From NCBI GenBank assembly GCA_014860845.1, contig JACZIY010000633.1, positions 1 to 19,732 of the forward strand: DNA of 19,732 nucleotides, written 5' to 3'. The notes under the pieces are model-generated. The model worked only from the letters and a program-made list of their open reading frames with translations, was not told the DNA's origin and ran no database searches. Source of the stretch: Anaerolineaceae bacterium. Lineage in GTDB: Bacteria > Chloroflexota > Anaerolineae > Anaerolineales > Anaerolineaceae. Below, piece after piece: positions 7,034-13,692 of the stretch (position 1 is the first letter of the stretch; every line of letters starts with the position of its first letter). Made by a program: the position numbers and the translations under genes.

Positions 7034-7204
7034 GATTTACAAAAGCCAAAAAAGGAAAAACTCCCCAGATGGTTATATCTACCTAACCAGATGACCAGTC
7101 CTTTATAAAATCGTGTCCTAAGAGTTATCAAATATATTACAAGAAAACAAATTGTAGAATTTTATAGACAATCCGAATATCATCCAGTATCATTTCCTCT
7201 GATC
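7034..7204. other. Upstream part of the 6716-7204 intergenic region
   Basis: The rsgA/gtrA-like divergent gap is 489 bases long. The rsgA leader and promoter fill 6716-7033. The rest holds a small hairpin TGGTTA/TAACCA (around 7070-7090), two copies of CCAGATG and AT-rich sequence. A weak plus-strand promoter (TTACAA, 17 bases, TTTTAT) near 7136-7164 may serve the GtrA-like gene. I see no RNA gene or coding region. Confidence 0.3.
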
Positions 7205-7696
7205 ATGCAACCCCCACATAATCATCCACCAACACAATTACCCGGCTGGATTTTAAAATACTTTCCACGTATGACGGGATTATGGTTACGAACACCTAAC
7301 TGGTTTCATCAGGCAGTGCGTTTTGGCATGGTCGGTATTCTCAACACCGGGGTCGATTTGGGATCCTATTGGATCTTGACTCGTCTTGTTCCATTTTTTT
7401 CTGCTGCTCCTGTAATTGCCAAAGCACTTTCTTACATTCTTGGAGTGGTAAATAGTTATATCTGGAATCGCAGTTTCACCTTTCGCAGCCAGGTCAGATC
7501 GACCAAACGCTTTGTGTTCTTCTTTCTCATCAACATGGTCGCGGTGGGTATCAATAGTGGATTGATGGCATTATCCCTGCATGTGCTGGAATTACCAGAA
7601 TGGGCAGGCTTGCTGATAGCTACTGCCATCACTATGACCTGGAATTTCACAACCAGCAAATTTGTAATTTTTCGCGAACCTACGAACAGCAACTAG
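7205..7696 (+). CDS. GtrA-like membrane protein (lipid-linked sugar flippase family)
   Basis: A 163-residue protein with four membrane segments (roughly 40-60, 68-88, 101-122, 132-152) and the GtrA/DPMS-1 family pattern: AVRFGMVGILNTGVDLGSY, NSYIWNRSFTF and TWNFTTSKFVIF. GtrA proteins are thought to move polyprenol-phosphate sugars across the membrane, or to support the glycosyltransferase that makes them. The N-terminal ~30 residues are polar and proline-rich. No clear ribosome binding site precedes the ATG at 7205, and an internal ATG (residue 23) cannot be excluded. A GtrB-like glycosyltransferase lies at the right edge of the window, not beside it. The gene ends six bases from the convergent SET gene. 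Confidence 0.85.
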   Translation: MQPPHNHPPTQLPGWILKYFPRMTGLWLRTPNWFHQAVRFGMVGILNTGVDLGSYWILTRLVPFFSAAPVIAKALSYILGVVNSYIWNRSFTFRSQVRSTKRFVFFFLINMVAVGINSGLMALSLHVLELPEWAGLLIATAITMTWNFTTSKFVIFREPTNSN

Positions 7697-7701
7697 CCAA
7701 T

Positions 7702-8214
7702 CTACTTCTGCATACGCTCTATGCGCGCCTGAAGGTAGGGACTGAAGTAGCCAAAATAGCGCTCCTGTAACGATGGTATTTGCCAATCCTTACCGGTAAC
7801 CTGTCCACGGCAGGAAGCTGCCCCGCAACCGCAGGGAAATTCGTCGAAGTGGTTATCCTCGCTCATGGCATAATCGAAACACAGCTCTTCCCCAGTGGCA
7901 ATATCGCGCATGGCTACCAGTGAAATGGGGGTATTGAAACCCGCATTCGGATTACAGGAATGGTTGAAATAATCAGCTGGATCACCCTCAAGGAGTGGCA
8001 CTTGAAAGAGATGATCCCAGATTTGTAAACCGTGCGATTTTAAAAATGGGGTTAACTGATCATATTCTTCATAACCAACTACACGCCCACCCCACATGGC
8101 TAAGAGTTCATCTTTTTGAATGGGTTCCAGAGCAAAGAGGCCATAGCTGCCTTTTTGTGGAAACGACCGCATTTCAATTTTCGGATTTAAGTACGAGGAA
8201 TGTTGATCAGCCAT
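7702..8214 (-). CDS. Small SET-domain protein (putative protein-lysine methyltransferase)
   Basis: SET-domain enzymes transfer methyl from S-adenosylmethionine to protein lysines. The 170 residues are almost only the domain: KGSYGLFALEPIQKDELL (21-38, the GxG cofactor loop), DYFNHSCNPNAGF (81-93, pseudo-knot N-H-S-C), GEELCFDYA (108-116, catalytic Tyr region), then a post-SET Cys cluster CGCGAASC (C128, C130, C135) that with C86 can bind zinc. Key residues all look intact, so it is probably active. Its target is unknown. It follows a methyltransferase gene by 53 bases in the same direction, probably one operon. A perfect 12-base palindrome GGTAATATTACC (8219-8230) sits just before the ATG, and no close Shine-Dalgarno is seen. 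Such proteins occur in bacteria but are uncommon. Confidence 0.88.
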   Translation of the reverse strand: MADQHSSYLNPKIEMRSFPQKGSYGLFALEPIQKDELLAMWGGRVVGYEEYDQLTPFLKSHGLQIWDHLFQVPLLEGDPADYFNHSCNPNAGFNTPISLVAMRDIATGEELCFDYAMSEDNHFDEFPCGCGAASCRGQVTGKDWQIPSLQERYFGYFSPYLQARIERMQK

Positions 8215-8218
8215 GGTT

Positions 8219-8230
8219 GGTAATATTACC
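8219..8230. repeat. 12-base perfect palindrome before the SET gene
   Basis: GGTAATATTACC lies 4 bases upstream of the SET-protein ATG, in the gap after the methyltransferase. It could be a protein-binding site or occlude the start region in RNA. Chance occurrence is possible. Confidence 0.35.
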
Positions 8231-8267
8231 TTTCTGTCTGGAGTTTCTGATAATAATTTTCAGATGA

Positions 8268-8888
8268 TTATAATCCAAACCAGATCAAACCCGCACAAAA
8301 TGAGATCTGTTGGAATTGTACTGCCAGACCTGCATGCTGCATTAAGGGGAGATCACGCTCCTTAATCCAATAATATTCATCATCCCATGTATCCGGATAT
8401 TGGTTGGCAATAGTCTGCAAAGCTTCTTCAGATGGGAACATCAAATCCCCGATGATGACTTTTCCATTCGGTTGGAGGTGATGATGTTTGTATCTAAGCA
8501 GTTGCTTAATTTTTTCTTGGATGGGGAAATGATGAAAAACATACGCAGAAACGATGTAGTCATACCTCCCTGGAAAATTGGCTGGTAGTGGATCTCGCAC
8601 ATCTGCCACTGAAAAATGTAGATTTGGGTACTTTTGCCGGGCTCTTGCAATCATGTTTTCGGAAAAGTCAGTACCCCACACCTGACAGCCAACCGAAGAG
8701 AACGCAGCAGCTAGGTTGCCGGTGCCACATCCCAGGTCCAGCACTTTTTGAACAGGTTGGGGATTGGCTGAATCAAAAATGGCTTTTAGCAGTTTTGCAT
8801 ATCCTGCAAAGGGAAAACCAGCTTCTGCCTTCACATCGTTATCATAATTCTTCGCCCAGGGATCAAATTGCTCTGGTAGAAATTCCAT
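8268..8888 (-). CDS. Class I SAM-dependent methyltransferase (YrrT-like)
   Basis: A 206-residue methyltransferase. FDPWAKNYD near the N-terminus, motif I VLDLGCGTGN (49-58), acidic D74 after strand 2 (GTDFSENMIARA), SVADVRDPLP, and YDYIVSAYVFHHF as motif IV. The overall pattern, including the FDxWAxxYD opening, resembles the YrrT family of putative methyltransferases, whose substrate is not firmly known. Two ATG codons are adjacent (8891 and 8888). AGGAG ends only one base before the first, so the second (four bases) is the better start. It is upstream of the SET gene by 53 bases, and the two are likely co-transcribed. Confidence 0.88.
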   Translation of the reverse strand: MEFLPEQFDPWAKNYDNDVKAEAGFPFAGYAKLLKAIFDSANPQPVQKVLDLGCGTGNLAAAFSSVGCQVWGTDFSENMIARARQKYPNLHFSVADVRDPLPANFPGRYDYIVSAYVFHHFPIQEKIKQLLRYKHHHLQPNGKVIIGDLMFPSEEALQTIANQYPDTWDDEYYWIKERDLPLMQHAGLAVQFQQISFCAGLIWFGL

Positions 8889-9190
8889 CATGCTCCTTGA
8901 ATTTTGGTTTTCTCTAATTAATCTTACACGGAAATTTTCATCTACGATTGAAATTTAGGAGTGGAGGAAGAGAAATGTCTGGTTAAACTCTGCAAACTGA
9001 CAACTTAACAATCAGTGGCACTTCTCACATTTTTCCTTGGAGATATGTGTAAAAATTACACATTTTACATATGTATTATGTGTGAATTATCAACCTTTTG
9101 CATGGTTAAATTTGATATTACCCCTTACATCACTCCCCAATTTTCGCTTGTGGTGATAAGATCATTCCATTCATAGAAAGACATAATTAA
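8889..9190. other. Divergent intergenic region between methyltransferase and MFS genes
   Basis: About 300 bases shared by two divergent genes. The right half holds overlapping palindromes (9045-9083). A possible minus promoter (TTGATA 9093-9088, 16 bases, TATGTA) is interleaved with them. The left half has no recognisable gene or stable hairpin. A three-codon frame with a GGAGGAAG site near 8970 is probably chance. Confidence 0.4.
9045..9083. promoter_or_regulatory. Overlapping palindromic operator-like array
   Basis: ATGTGTAA (9045-9052) and TTACACAT (9056-9063) are perfect 8-base arms with 3 bases between. The same ACACAT half-site pairs with ATGTGT at 9078-9083 in a second 26-base palindrome centred on TACATATGTA (11 of 13 positions match). 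Three alternating half-sites sharing a central copy is typical of a binding site for a dimeric repressor. It lies about 110 bases before the MFS start. Confidence 0.55.
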
Positions 9191-10411
9191 TTGAAAAACC
9201 AAAAAACCTTTCTGACTGTTATTTACTTTTTATCCTTTATTTCACTCGGACTGATCACAGGAGCTTTGGGACCTGCCATCCCCTCTTTTGCAGAGAATAC
9301 AGCCTCCAATTTACGGGAAGTCAGTTCATTATTTATATTCAGTTCACTGGGGTATCTGGCTGGTTCTTTTTTGGCGGGGATCCTTTTCCATAAAATTCCG
9401 GGAAACCAAATTTTGTTTATTGTACTGATCATGATGGGTGTTGGAATTGGATTGATTCCGGTTATCCGTTCGTTATGGTTATTGGTTGGGATTCTTTTCT
9501 TTATTGGGATTGCGCAATCTAACCTGGATGTAGGAGAAAATACTCTTTTAATTTGGCTGCATGGAAGTAAGGTTGCGCCATACATGAACAGTCTGCATTT
9601 CTTTTTTGGGTTAGGCTCGTTTATCGCTCCCCTGATCATTGCGCAATCATTACGATTGACAGAAATGATCAATATTTCATTCTGGGTTATGGCAGCTTTG
9701 ATCGTGTTGCCGGCTCCTTTCTTGTTACGCCTGGAATCCCCTGCCAATCCGGATTTTGTTGTTCAGTCTATCGATAGCATTGAAAAAGCCAGACCGAAAG
9801 CTGGCAAAGGGATCATTGTTTTGCTGGTATTGTTTTTCCTCTTTTTTACGGGTGCTGAACTCACTTTTGCCAATTGGATTTACACATACAGTATCGAGGC
9901 TGGATTTACCAATGGTGAGACAGGTGCTTACCTTACCTCAGCTTTTTGGGGATCCTTCATGCTTGGTCGATTCCTGGGTATAGGACTTTCAAGGAAGTTA
10001 ACTAATCGCCAGATCATGTGGATGGATGTTTTGGGTGGCATATTCAGTCTGATCATTATCCTGATACTGCCGAATTCATCCATTGCCTTATGGATTTGCA
10101 GTATTTCCTATGGCTTTTTTATCGCCACAGGCTTCCCTACCGGGATAAATCTGGCAGAAGAACTTAACGCCGTCTCTTCCCGTATTACCAGTTATTTGTT
10201 TATTGCAGCCAGCATCTCAGGAATGACCTCACCCTGGATTGTTGGTCAATTTATTGAGAGCCGCGGCCCACTTGTCTTGATTTGGGTGGTTCTGATAAAC
10301 CTGATCATGGCAGCATTCGTCATGGTTGGTTTTCAAATGGTGAAAGGAAGGGGTTCTTATCCAGCTCCCCAACCCAGGGAAATTCGACCACGTTCAACTT
10401 CGACTGATTGA
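9191..10411 (+). CDS. Major facilitator superfamily transporter, 12 membrane segments
   Basis: A 406-residue hydrophobic protein with twelve likely membrane segments and the MFS start pattern LGLITGALGPAIPSF, then GYLAGSFLAG in segment 2 and GRFLGIGLSRKL in the second half. A fucose-permease-like or other sugar/metabolite role is possible, but no substrate motif is decisive. The start is a TTG at 9191: an in-frame TAA lies immediately before it and the next Met is far inside. Only a weak AGAAAG precedes it. A palindromic array at 9045-9083 suggests regulated expression. The last ~17 residues (polar, GRGSYPAPQPRE) are encoded on the strand opposite the end of tex, a 55-base convergent overlap. 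Confidence 0.85.
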   Translation: MKNQKTFLTVIYFLSFISLGLITGALGPAIPSFAENTASNLREVSSLFIFSSLGYLAGSFLAGILFHKIPGNQILFIVLIMMGVGIGLIPVIRSLWLLVGILFFIGIAQSNLDVGENTLLIWLHGSKVAPYMNSLHFFFGLGSFIAPLIIAQSLRLTEMINISFWVMAALIVLPAPFLLRLESPANPDFVVQSIDSIEKARPKAGKGIIVLLVLFFLFFTGAELTFANWIYTYSIEAGFTNGETGAYLTSAFWGSFMLGRFLGIGLSRKLTNRQIMWMDVLGGIFSLIIILILPNSSIALWICSISYGFFIATGFPTGINLAEELNAVSSRITSYLFIAASISGMTSPWIVGQFIESRGPLVLIWVVLINLIMAAFVMVGFQMVKGRGSYPAPQPREIRPRSTSTD

Positions 10412-12489
10412 ATAGTTACTGATAATATCTGACCTACTTCCAAGATTTCTCCACGTGGAATCTGGGAACGATGCAGCAAACCATCCTGTTTGACACCAAT
10501 ATCGATAAATGCGCCAAAATCGACCACATTGCGAACAGTGCCTTTCAATTGCATTCCAACTTTAAGGTCACTCATTGAAAGCACATCATTTCTCAAAATT
10601 GGAAGCGGCAAGTCTTCTCTTGGGTCTCTGCCAGGTCGAATTAATTGATCAAAAATATCCACCAGGGTTGGTTGACCTGTTTTCAATTCTGCTGCTAATT
10701 CAGGCAATGGTTTTTGGCGTTTGAGCAATTCCAGGGCATGCTTGCGATCATCTATCGGCATTTTCAGGTCAATTTTTGCCTTTTTCATCAATTCTTTGGC
10801 AATCGGATAACTTTCCGGGTGGATAGCAGATGAATCCAAAGGTTCCTTTCCATCACGGATGCGTAAAAACCCCACTGATTGTTCAAAAGCTTTGGGTCCC
10901 ATCCCGGAAACTTTGCGAATTTCATCACGGCTCATGAATGTACCGTGCTGGTCGCGATGTGCCACAATTTTTTCTGATAATTTTGGACCAATCCCGGATA
11001 TATACGAGAGCAAAGCAGGTGAAGCTGTATTTAGATCAACCCCTACCCGATTAACCACATCTTCTACCACACCTGTCAGAGTTTTGGAGAGCTCGCCCTG
11101 ATCGACGTCGTGTTGGTACATCCCAACGCCGATCGATTTCGGATCAATTTTGACCAGTTCCGCCATGGGATCCTGTATACGACGGGCAATCGAAACCGCA
11201 CCACGCATGGACACGTCCAGATCCGGTAATTCCGCTCGCGCTAATGGGCTGGCACTGTAAACAGAAGCTCCAGCTTCATTGGTCATCAAGTAGCTGGCAC
11301 CCCCCGTTTCGCGGGTCAATTCAGCCACCAGTTGTTCACTTTCACGGGAGGCAGTACCATTTCCAATGGAAATCAATGAGACATGGTGCTTTTCCACCAG
11401 ATGTTTAAGGATTTTCAAGGACTCTTGTTTGTGATTTTGGGGTGGATGCGGGTAAATAGTAACCGTATCCAGCACCTTACCGGTTGGGTCCACCACAGCT
11501 ACTTTACAACCCGTGCGATATCCTGGGTCAATCGCTAACACAACATGGTTGGCTAACGGCGGTTGGCTGAGCAAACCTTTCATATTGGTGGAGAAAACAG
11601 TGATCGCATGCGATTCTGCCACCTCTGTCAATGCCCGGCGCACATCCCTCTCGATGGCTGGTAATAATAATCGTTCGGCCGCATCCTGAATAGCTTCACG
11701 CATCTGCTTATTCAACGATGATCTAGGATTAGGACGAAAATATCCAAATATAACATTCTCCCAATTGCGTTGCTCCATATTTATACCTACACGCATAATT
11801 TTCTCCTTCTCCCCCCGGTTGATTGCCAGGGTCTGATGAGGACGAATTTTATCCACCCTGTACTCAAAACTGTAATAGGTTTCATAAACCCTTTTCTCAT
11901 CCTGAGCCTCTTCGATCTTATGACATTGCAGAACCCCCCACTGTAATGCTTTTTCACGGGTCTGTGATCGCACCTCGGTATGCTCACTGATCATTTCAGC
12001 TACGATATCTCTGGCTCCCTGCCAGGCATCATCAATCGTCAACACCGCATCATTCAGGAATGGTCTGGCAATATCTTCCAGAATGGTTTTGGTGAGTGGT
12101 TGTTTCAGTATCCACTCCGCCAGTCCTTCCAACCCTCTCTCACGGGCGATCATAGCACGGGTGCGCCGTTTGGGTTTATAGGGGAGGTAAATATCTTCTA
12201 ATTCTGTTAATGTTTGCGCGGCATTAATTTTTGCAGATAATTCTACGGTTAGTTTGCCCTGCTCTTCAATGGTCTTTAGAATGGTAGCCCGCCTTTCATC
12301 CAAGCTACGCAAGCGATCCAAGCCTGATTCAATCTTGCGCAACTGATCTTCATCCAGGCTACCAGTGCGTTCTTTACGGTAGCGGGCGATGAACGGAATG
12401 GTGTTGCCTTCATCGAGCATTTCGATGACTGCCTGTACCTGTCTGGATAAAATATCTATTTGTTTGGCTAAAATATCTGCGTATTTCAT
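10357..12489 (-). CDS. tex: Tex-family RNA-binding transcription accessory protein
   Basis: Tex is a conserved S1-domain nucleic-acid-binding protein linked to transcription and stress tolerance. The 710 residues are of normal length: N-terminal helical Tex_N (1-190, with NTIPFIARYRKERTGSLDE), a YqgF/RNase-H-like fold (~315-440, starting VLAIDPGYRTGCKVAVVD), two helix-hairpin-helix motifs (SGIGPKLSEKIV ~498-509, VSGMGPKAFEQSV ~527-539) and an S1 domain (~639-705, GTVRNVVDFGAFIDIGVKQDGLLH). GGAG stands about 10 bases before the ATG. The 3' end overlaps the convergent MFS gene by 55 bases, with no terminator seen between them. A divergent membrane-protein gene lies upstream. Confidence 0.96.
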   Translation of the reverse strand: MKYADILAKQIDILSRQVQAVIEMLDEGNTIPFIARYRKERTGSLDEDQLRKIESGLDRLRSLDERRATILKTIEEQGKLTVELSAKINAAQTLTELEDIYLPYKPKRRTRAMIARERGLEGLAEWILKQPLTKTILEDIARPFLNDAVLTIDDAWQGARDIVAEMISEHTEVRSQTREKALQWGVLQCHKIEEAQDEKRVYETYYSFEYRVDKIRPHQTLAINRGEKEKIMRVGINMEQRNWENVIFGYFRPNPRSSLNKQMREAIQDAAERLLLPAIERDVRRALTEVAESHAITVFSTNMKGLLSQPPLANHVVLAIDPGYRTGCKVAVVDPTGKVLDTVTIYPHPPQNHKQESLKILKHLVEKHHVSLISIGNGTASRESEQLVAELTRETGGASYLMTNEAGASVYSASPLARAELPDLDVSMRGAVSIARRIQDPMAELVKIDPKSIGVGMYQHDVDQGELSKTLTGVVEDVVNRVGVDLNTASPALLSYISGIGPKLSEKIVAHRDQHGTFMSRDEIRKVSGMGPKAFEQSVGFLRIRDGKEPLDSSAIHPESYPIAKELMKKAKIDLKMPIDDRKHALELLKRQKPLPELAAELKTGQPTLVDIFDQLIRPGRDPREDLPLPILRNDVLSMSDLKVGMQLKGTVRNVVDFGAFIDIGVKQDGLLHRSQIPRGEILEVGQILSVTIQSVEVERGRISLGWGAG

Positions 12490-12653
12490 TCTGTAATCTC
12501 CATTTGTTGTTCATTGTGATTCTATCAGAGGATGGCGATTAAAGGGAACCCTGTCCGGGCTCCTGGTCAGATTAAGTGTCATGAACAAGATATTCATCTT
12601 CAATCAACTGAATATTGGAATGATTCTACATTTGACGTTTTTACCGTTTTCCC
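12490..12653. other. Gap between tex and the YwaF-like gene
   Basis: About 200 bases separate the tex ATG from the next start at 12688. A TAGAAT on the minus strand near 12525 could be the tex -10 element. The frame of the next gene is open through most of this stretch, but it looks like non-coding DNA and ends in that gene's promoter. Confidence 0.3.
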
Positions 12654-12659
12654 TACAAT
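12632..12659 (+). promoter_or_regulatory. Promoter of the YwaF-like membrane protein
   Basis: -35 TTGACG (12632-12637), 16-base spacer, -10 TACAAT (12654-12659). Transcription would begin near 12666, only about 22 bases before the ATG at 12688. The promoter lies inside the upstream-extended frame, which supports the shorter start. Confidence 0.6.
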
Positions 12660-12687
12660 TACACCATTCCACTTATCTCAGGTGAAT

Positions 12688-13407
12688 ATGGAAACATTCT
12701 TCGGAAAAGACTTCCCCAATGGTCCTTTTGTTTTATTCTCCACTCAACATCTGATTGCTATTTTTTCTATCATAATGGTTGGAGCGCTGATAATCCTCAC
12801 CCAACGCCATGCAACATCCCAACAGCGTTTACGGGTTCGTTGGGTAATGGCCATATTACTGGTTGCGAATGAAACAATGTGGCATATCTGGAATATCAGC
12901 ATTGGCGAATGGTCACTTCAAACCATGCTACCATTTCACTTATGCAGTGCACTGGTTTGGTTGAGTGCTTACATGTTGGTAACAAAAAATAGAACGATTT
13001 ATGAATTTGCGTACCTGATTGGGATAGCCGGAGCTTTACAGGCTGTGCTTACACCGGACCTGGGTCAATATGCTTTTCCACATTTCCGTTATTTTCAGGT
13101 CTTTCTATCACATGGCTTGATCATCATTTCAGCATTGTATATGACACTCGTGGAAGGCTATCGCCCAACCTGGGGATCGGTCAAACGGGTAGCCATCTAT
13201 GGAAATATCTATTTCCTGTTCGTTTTTGTTCTGAATTTTATCATTGGCAGTAATTACCTGTTTATTGCCCATAAACCGGAAACAGCCAGCTTGTTGGATG
13301 TTCTTCCTCCCTGGCCATACTACCTAGTGATCATTGAATTATTGGCAGCATTTTTTATTCTGCTGTTTTATTCCCCTTTTGCGATCAAAGACAAGTTTAA
13401 AAAATAA
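12688..13407 (+). CDS. TIGR02206/YwaF-like integral membrane protein
   Basis: A protein of 239 residues with about seven membrane segments. Features of the TIGR02206 (YwaF) family: METFFGKDFPNGPFVLFSTQH at the start, ETMWHIWNISIGEWSLQTMLPFHLCS, GALQAVLTPDL, FPHFRYFQVFLSHG and VLPPWPYY near the end. The conserved His, Glu and Trp residues within membrane segments suggest binding of a small ligand or ion, but the function is unknown. The frame is open from an ATG at 12532, but the AGGTG just before the ATG at 12688, the promoter at 12632-12659 and family length all favour 12688. It is a single gene followed by a strong hairpin. Confidence 0.85.
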   Translation: METFFGKDFPNGPFVLFSTQHLIAIFSIIMVGALIILTQRHATSQQRLRVRWVMAILLVANETMWHIWNISIGEWSLQTMLPFHLCSALVWLSAYMLVTKNRTIYEFAYLIGIAGALQAVLTPDLGQYAFPHFRYFQVFLSHGLIIISALYMTLVEGYRPTWGSVKRVAIYGNIYFLFVFVLNFIIGSNYLFIAHKPETASLLDVLPPWPYYLVIIELLAAFFILLFYSPFAIKDKFKK

Positions 13408-13408
13408 A

Positions 13409-13434
13409 TAAAAAGGAGGTGCATTCACCTCCAC
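13409..13434. terminator. Bidirectional terminator between YwaF-like gene and feoC
   Basis: GGAGGTG (13415-13421) and CACCTCC (13426-13432) form a perfect 7-bp GC-rich stem with a 4-base loop. On the minus strand it is followed by TTTTTATTTATTTTTT, a strong stop for the feo operon. On the plus strand a looser T-rich stretch follows for the membrane-protein gene. Confidence 0.8.
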
Positions 13435-13443
13435 TTCAAATTT

Positions 13444-13689
13444 TTATTTCTTCGTTGCCGAAGTCCAAACCCTTTGGGTCTTCGAATGACAGCTTTTGGA
13501 TAAATAACAGGACCCACACGACTCGGAATCACAATTCTTCTCGAATTCAGATACTTTCAAAATACCGCGCCGGGTTAATTCTTCAATCATCATTTCAACC
13601 ATCGTAGGGGTGGTGTCCAATTGTTGGGACAGCGTATTGGGTGTCAGTGATCCACCCTGATTGATCAGATCCAATAATTTATTCAACAT
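13444..13689 (-). CDS. feoC: FeoC-like winged-helix protein with four-Cys cluster
   Basis: An 81-residue protein whose start lies three bases after the feoB stop, so it is the last gene of feoABC. Residues 1-48 form a winged-helix fold (LLDLINQGGSLTPNTLSQQL, TPTMVEMMIEELTRRGIL). C53, C58, C61 and C67 follow in a CX4CX2CX5C arrangement. FeoC proteins carry such a cluster, which can bind an Fe-S centre and is proposed to modulate FeoB amount or activity in response to oxygen or iron. The C-terminal 14 residues are basic. The family match is by size, position, fold and cysteine spacing. Confidence 0.82.
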   Translation of the reverse strand: MLNKLLDLINQGGSLTPNTLSQQLDTTPTMVEMMIEELTRRGILKVSEFEKNCDSESCGSCYLSKSCHSKTQRVWTSATKK

Positions 13690-13692
13690 TGC

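Noticed and set aside
9223..9747. 174-codon minus-strand frame inside the MFS gene
   Set aside because: Shadow of the transporter coding sequence. The translation has no domain features.
12532..12687. 52-residue N-terminal extension of the YwaF-like protein
   Set aside because: It contains the gene's own promoter and does not resemble the family, which starts near METFF.
13415..13432. GGAGGTG taken as a ribosome binding site
   Set aside because: It is one arm of a perfect hairpin followed by T runs, and no gene starts after it on the plus strand.
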